From Chiua virens (Eukaryota > Basidiomycota > Agaricomycetes > Boletales > Boletaceae), in contig JAHNUO010000005.1 of the NCBI GenBank assembly GCA_019787685.1, positions 682,001 through 746,000 of the forward strand: DNA of 64,000 nt, written 5' to 3'. Below the pieces are notes generated by a model. It saw nothing but the letters and a program-made list of their open reading frames with translations. It was not told the DNA's origin and did not search any database. Of this stretch, positions 62,101 to 64,000 are shown piece by piece. Each line of letters begins with the position of its first letter. Position 1 is the stretch's first letter. Both the position numbers and the translations under genes were made by a program.

Positions 62101-62329
62101 CTCTTCACCGATTCTTGCCGATGATGCCAACATTAATGATCAATCGTCGCGTAATCGAGGCGCTGTGGAAGAAATCTTTCTCAAGGCGACCAAAATTGAA
62201 ACATTGGGTCTTGGATTGATATTTTTCCTCTCTAACGCGTTCAAGGGAGAGGAGGGGTTGCTCAAGTGGGCGAGTGGCGTGGCAAAAGAGACGTTACAGA
62301 CGGGAATGAACGAGATTCCGAGGCTATAA
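59144..62329 (+). CDS. SGD1: Nucleolar MIF4G/MA3 protein Sgd1/Nom1
   Basis: Thirteen exons: 59144-59222, 59269-59730, 59784-60083, 60134-60236, 60289-60359, 60409-60537, 60599-60844, 60900-60996, 61049-61188, 61244-61494, 61549-61644, 61701-61967, 62018-62329; 850 residues, all in frame. Sgd1/Nom1 works with the DEAD-box helicase Fal1/eIF4A3 in 18S rRNA maturation in the nucleolus. Seen: a basic N-terminus (RKDGRKQDRLDRKKRRADHF), an acidic middle (DATDDDEVEAEEWDE) before YIPPSLRK, which opens the MIF4G domain of HEAT-like helices (LTTLMIDGISSHAMLLDSF, FVVQNIVSAYERHLREYENV, LIVLLSELYNFQVISCILLY, TLTNLKNNKIKE), and an MA3 domain (DIRRSVFVVLMSSD, ERLAQLNLTEVQQREIVRVV, YNPYYALVCQQLC, FCLWDFLRDLGESNVGG). 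The end YGWWIAKDCCPITILKPVDF and the final helices are typical. The gene ends 126 bp from the convergent Efm4 gene. Confidence 0.92.
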
Positions 62330-62455
62330 GTCGACTTCTCGGTCGGTAGATGCAGTGTACTCCGACCTCCTCGATCCCGGATACCTCGGTACCACCCAAT
62401 CGGCAGATGCGTTCCGAGTCGGACACCGTTGCGACTACACCGTTACTAAACGGCT

Positions 62456-63404
62456 TTAGCCGAGCGACACCGATTGCTTCTGAAATGCAACAGTGGCATA
62501 TGAACTACCACGTTTGCCTCCAAACGTAAACTGTTTGTAAGGGATGCTTCCCCTTCATCCAGTGTCAAATATTCAGAAGTACGGGCAAGTAATCTGACTC
62601 ACTTGTATTCGAGGTAGCTCCCCGGCAGCGCAACCTTTTCCACTAGTTCGTCCTTGGTGAAGTTGCACGCTGCATTGGTGTGGATGATAAACGATGTGTG
62701 AGGGCAGTAACCAAGAGCGTCGCTCACAAGTGATAAGAAAGTAACCCCCAGGTCTGAGCAGCCTCACCACCCGCGGGACGTATTTTTCCAGCGGCGCCAC
62801 CCCTCGCTCGTCCTTGTCCATGAGGGATATGGCGTCAAAAGTGCCCTTGTCCAAGATCAGATCCCAAACGCCGTCACTCGAACTCTCTTCTCTCGGTGGC
62901 GGGATTGGCGAGTCCGAGTCCAGGAAATCACAGACGGTAAACGTGATGCCAGCGTACGCACGTTCCTCGTCGTCTTGGGCTCGCTGCTTGGCGATGGCGA
63001 TCGACAAGTGGATGGATCCCTGGCTGTAGTCTATCCCGACCAATCCTGAGGGGTCGTAGCCCGCTTCAACCATGGCAAAGAGCAGATGGCCGTTTCCGGT
63101 GCCGATGTCGAGGACGGCGGGACATGTCGTGGGGGGGACATGTGACGGGGCCCAGGTGACCATCTTCTCCACAGGTTCCTCGCCGAACCTGATGGGCGTG
63201 GATCAGCAGAGGGTGATGATGTAGGGAGGGACGTACCAGACTTCGCCTTCGAGTCCGCTTTCGTAAAAGTGGGCGAGTTCTTCGGTGTAGCGCTGGTCCC
63301 AGCTGTATAGGTTACGTGTTTGTGGGTGCTGTGAGACGGGTAAGCGAAACACATTACTGATCCTTGCTTCCTAGCTGAGAAGGGTCGAACTCTATCGTGC
63401 TCAT
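62456..63404 (-). CDS. EFM4: EF1A lysine methyltransferase Efm4 (METTL10 family)
   Basis: Five exons, complement(62456-62546, 62603-62669, 62728-63188, 63237-63302, 63358-63404), introns 48-58 nt, 243 residues. It methylates a lysine of translation elongation factor 1A using SAM, in the cytosol. Seen: FDPSQLGSKDHWDQRYTEEL at the N-terminus, EGEVWFGEEPVEKMV, motif I VLDIGTGNGHLLFAM, LVGIDYSQGSIHLS, FTVCDFLD, then DLILDKGTFDAISLMD (the post-motif catalytic region), YVPRVVRLLRPGGYFLITSC, NFTKDELVEKV, and the C-terminal strand FTFGGKRGSSYATVAFQK. The last intron needs the acceptor after GGGGAAG, which restores the FGGK strand; the nearer acceptor would not. Length and motif order are normal. Confidence 0.9.
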
Positions 63405-63608
63405 CGTGTAGGTCCACTAGGCACGCGGATCGATGAGATGAAGGTTTGCAAAGATTAGTCAGCAGCCGAGTGAGAGTGGGGAATGGTATTCTAGTGTAAT
63501 AGTGATAATGCTGTATGGTACATGGCCGCTACTGTGAGATGGTCATTCTTAGAAGTTCCGTAGAGTTTGAAACTCGCAGCGACTCACCAGAATGACAATG
63601 GTCCAACG

Positions 63609-63979
63609 TCACCGCTTCCCGTCAGTCTTCTCAAGCAAGTCTTTTGCTTCGTTAATTTTACTTGCGAGGTAAGGTGAGCCGCCTCGGTCGGGATGGTTGG
63701 CCAACATGATTTGGCGGTGAGCATCCTTGAGTCTGTTGCGAAGCATGGACCCGTCTCTGGAGGCAACAATGTTTGAGAACCATGGAGATGCAGACATTCA
63801 AGCACGACGTACTTTAAACCAAGGATTGCAATGGCCTCCTTCCGGTCCATTTTGGCTTTGAAACCTCCCTTCACCCATTGGTCTGCTCCACCCTTCCCAA
63901 TAACGCCACTCCGAATGAGGTGTCTTCCCACCAGTGCAGCTGTCACAGCACCCAGACCAACAATGACGGGGGTTGCCAT
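63609..63979 (-). CDS. PAM18: Mitochondrial import motor J-protein Pam18/Tim14
   Basis: Complement(63609-63756, 63813-63979), 55-nt intron, 104 residues. Pam18 is a J-protein of the TIM23 import motor: it sits in the inner membrane and stimulates mtHsp70 ATPase in the matrix. Seen: a short N-terminal membrane segment ([19 protein letters not shown]), a glycine-containing linker ([13 protein letters not shown]), [13 protein letters not shown], and the J domain helices with the HPD motif in [20 protein letters not shown]. The C-terminus is short and basic. The start is at 63979; the window ends 21 bases upstream, so an additional upstream exon cannot be excluded. It lies tail-to-head behind Efm4 on the same strand, 204 bp apart. 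Confidence 0.88.
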
Positions 63980-64000
63980 GTTATGACTCAACGGTGAATG

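Overview
This window looks like chromosomal DNA of a filamentous basidiomycete, most likely an agaricomycete and possibly close to Rhizoctonia/Ceratobasidium; the genus is an inference from protein style only. The support is short GT-AG introns (mostly 42-64 nt), many exons per gene, genes on both strands with short spacers, a DUF7918 protein, agaricomycete-type F-box and low-complexity hypothetical proteins, a heme-thiolate peroxygenase and an HSPA12-type Hsp70 relative. I see no bacterial, viral, CRISPR or rRNA features.

Layout. 0-11 kb: the 3' end of a zinc-free MDR reductase, an Hsp20-like protein, a DUF7918 protein with SUMO-interaction-like motifs, a PLP-homeostasis protein (YBL036C/PROSC family) and the kinetochore protein Dsn1. 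11.6-25.9 kb is the most unusual part: a methyltransferase-GT8 fusion faces three tandem copies (A, B, C) of a large fusion enzyme. Its N-terminus is a GDP-mannose 3,5-epimerase-like SDR, followed by a GT-A-like middle domain and a membrane-associated family-2 glycosyltransferase (GT2) domain. Copy A has two frameshifts, copy B has lost GT2 but keeps its epimerase residues, and copy C keeps GT2 but has lost the epimerase Cys and Tyr. 28-42 kb: an unspecific peroxygenase, a DHHC palmitoyltransferase with an apparent 1-nt exon, neutral trehalase, the autophagic lipase Atg15, Ctf8, an F-box protein and a small hypothetical protein. 42-46 kb is gene-poor. 46-64 kb is gene-dense: a hypothetical protein, FRA10AC1, an Ivy1/I-BAR-like protein, a very long Hsp70-like plus coiled-coil fusion, another hypothetical protein, Sgd1/Nom1, Efm4 and Pam18.

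Together, the conserved genes are ordinary housekeeping (kinetochore, cohesion clamp loader, 40S biogenesis, EF1A methylation, mitochondrial import, autophagy, trehalose breakdown). The sugar cluster at 11.6-25.9 kb is the accessory element: its domains suggest nucleotide-sugar epimerisation, glycosyl transfer and possibly O-methylation of a surface or secreted glycan. That pathway is inference.

A caution for every gene model: at about ten places the reading frame breaks by a single base (usually one extra base) inside otherwise intact, conserved genes. The simplest explanation is uncorrected consensus errors, so frameshifted genes are annotated as genes, with the break given. All exon joins were worked out by eye from GT-AG sites and frame continuity.
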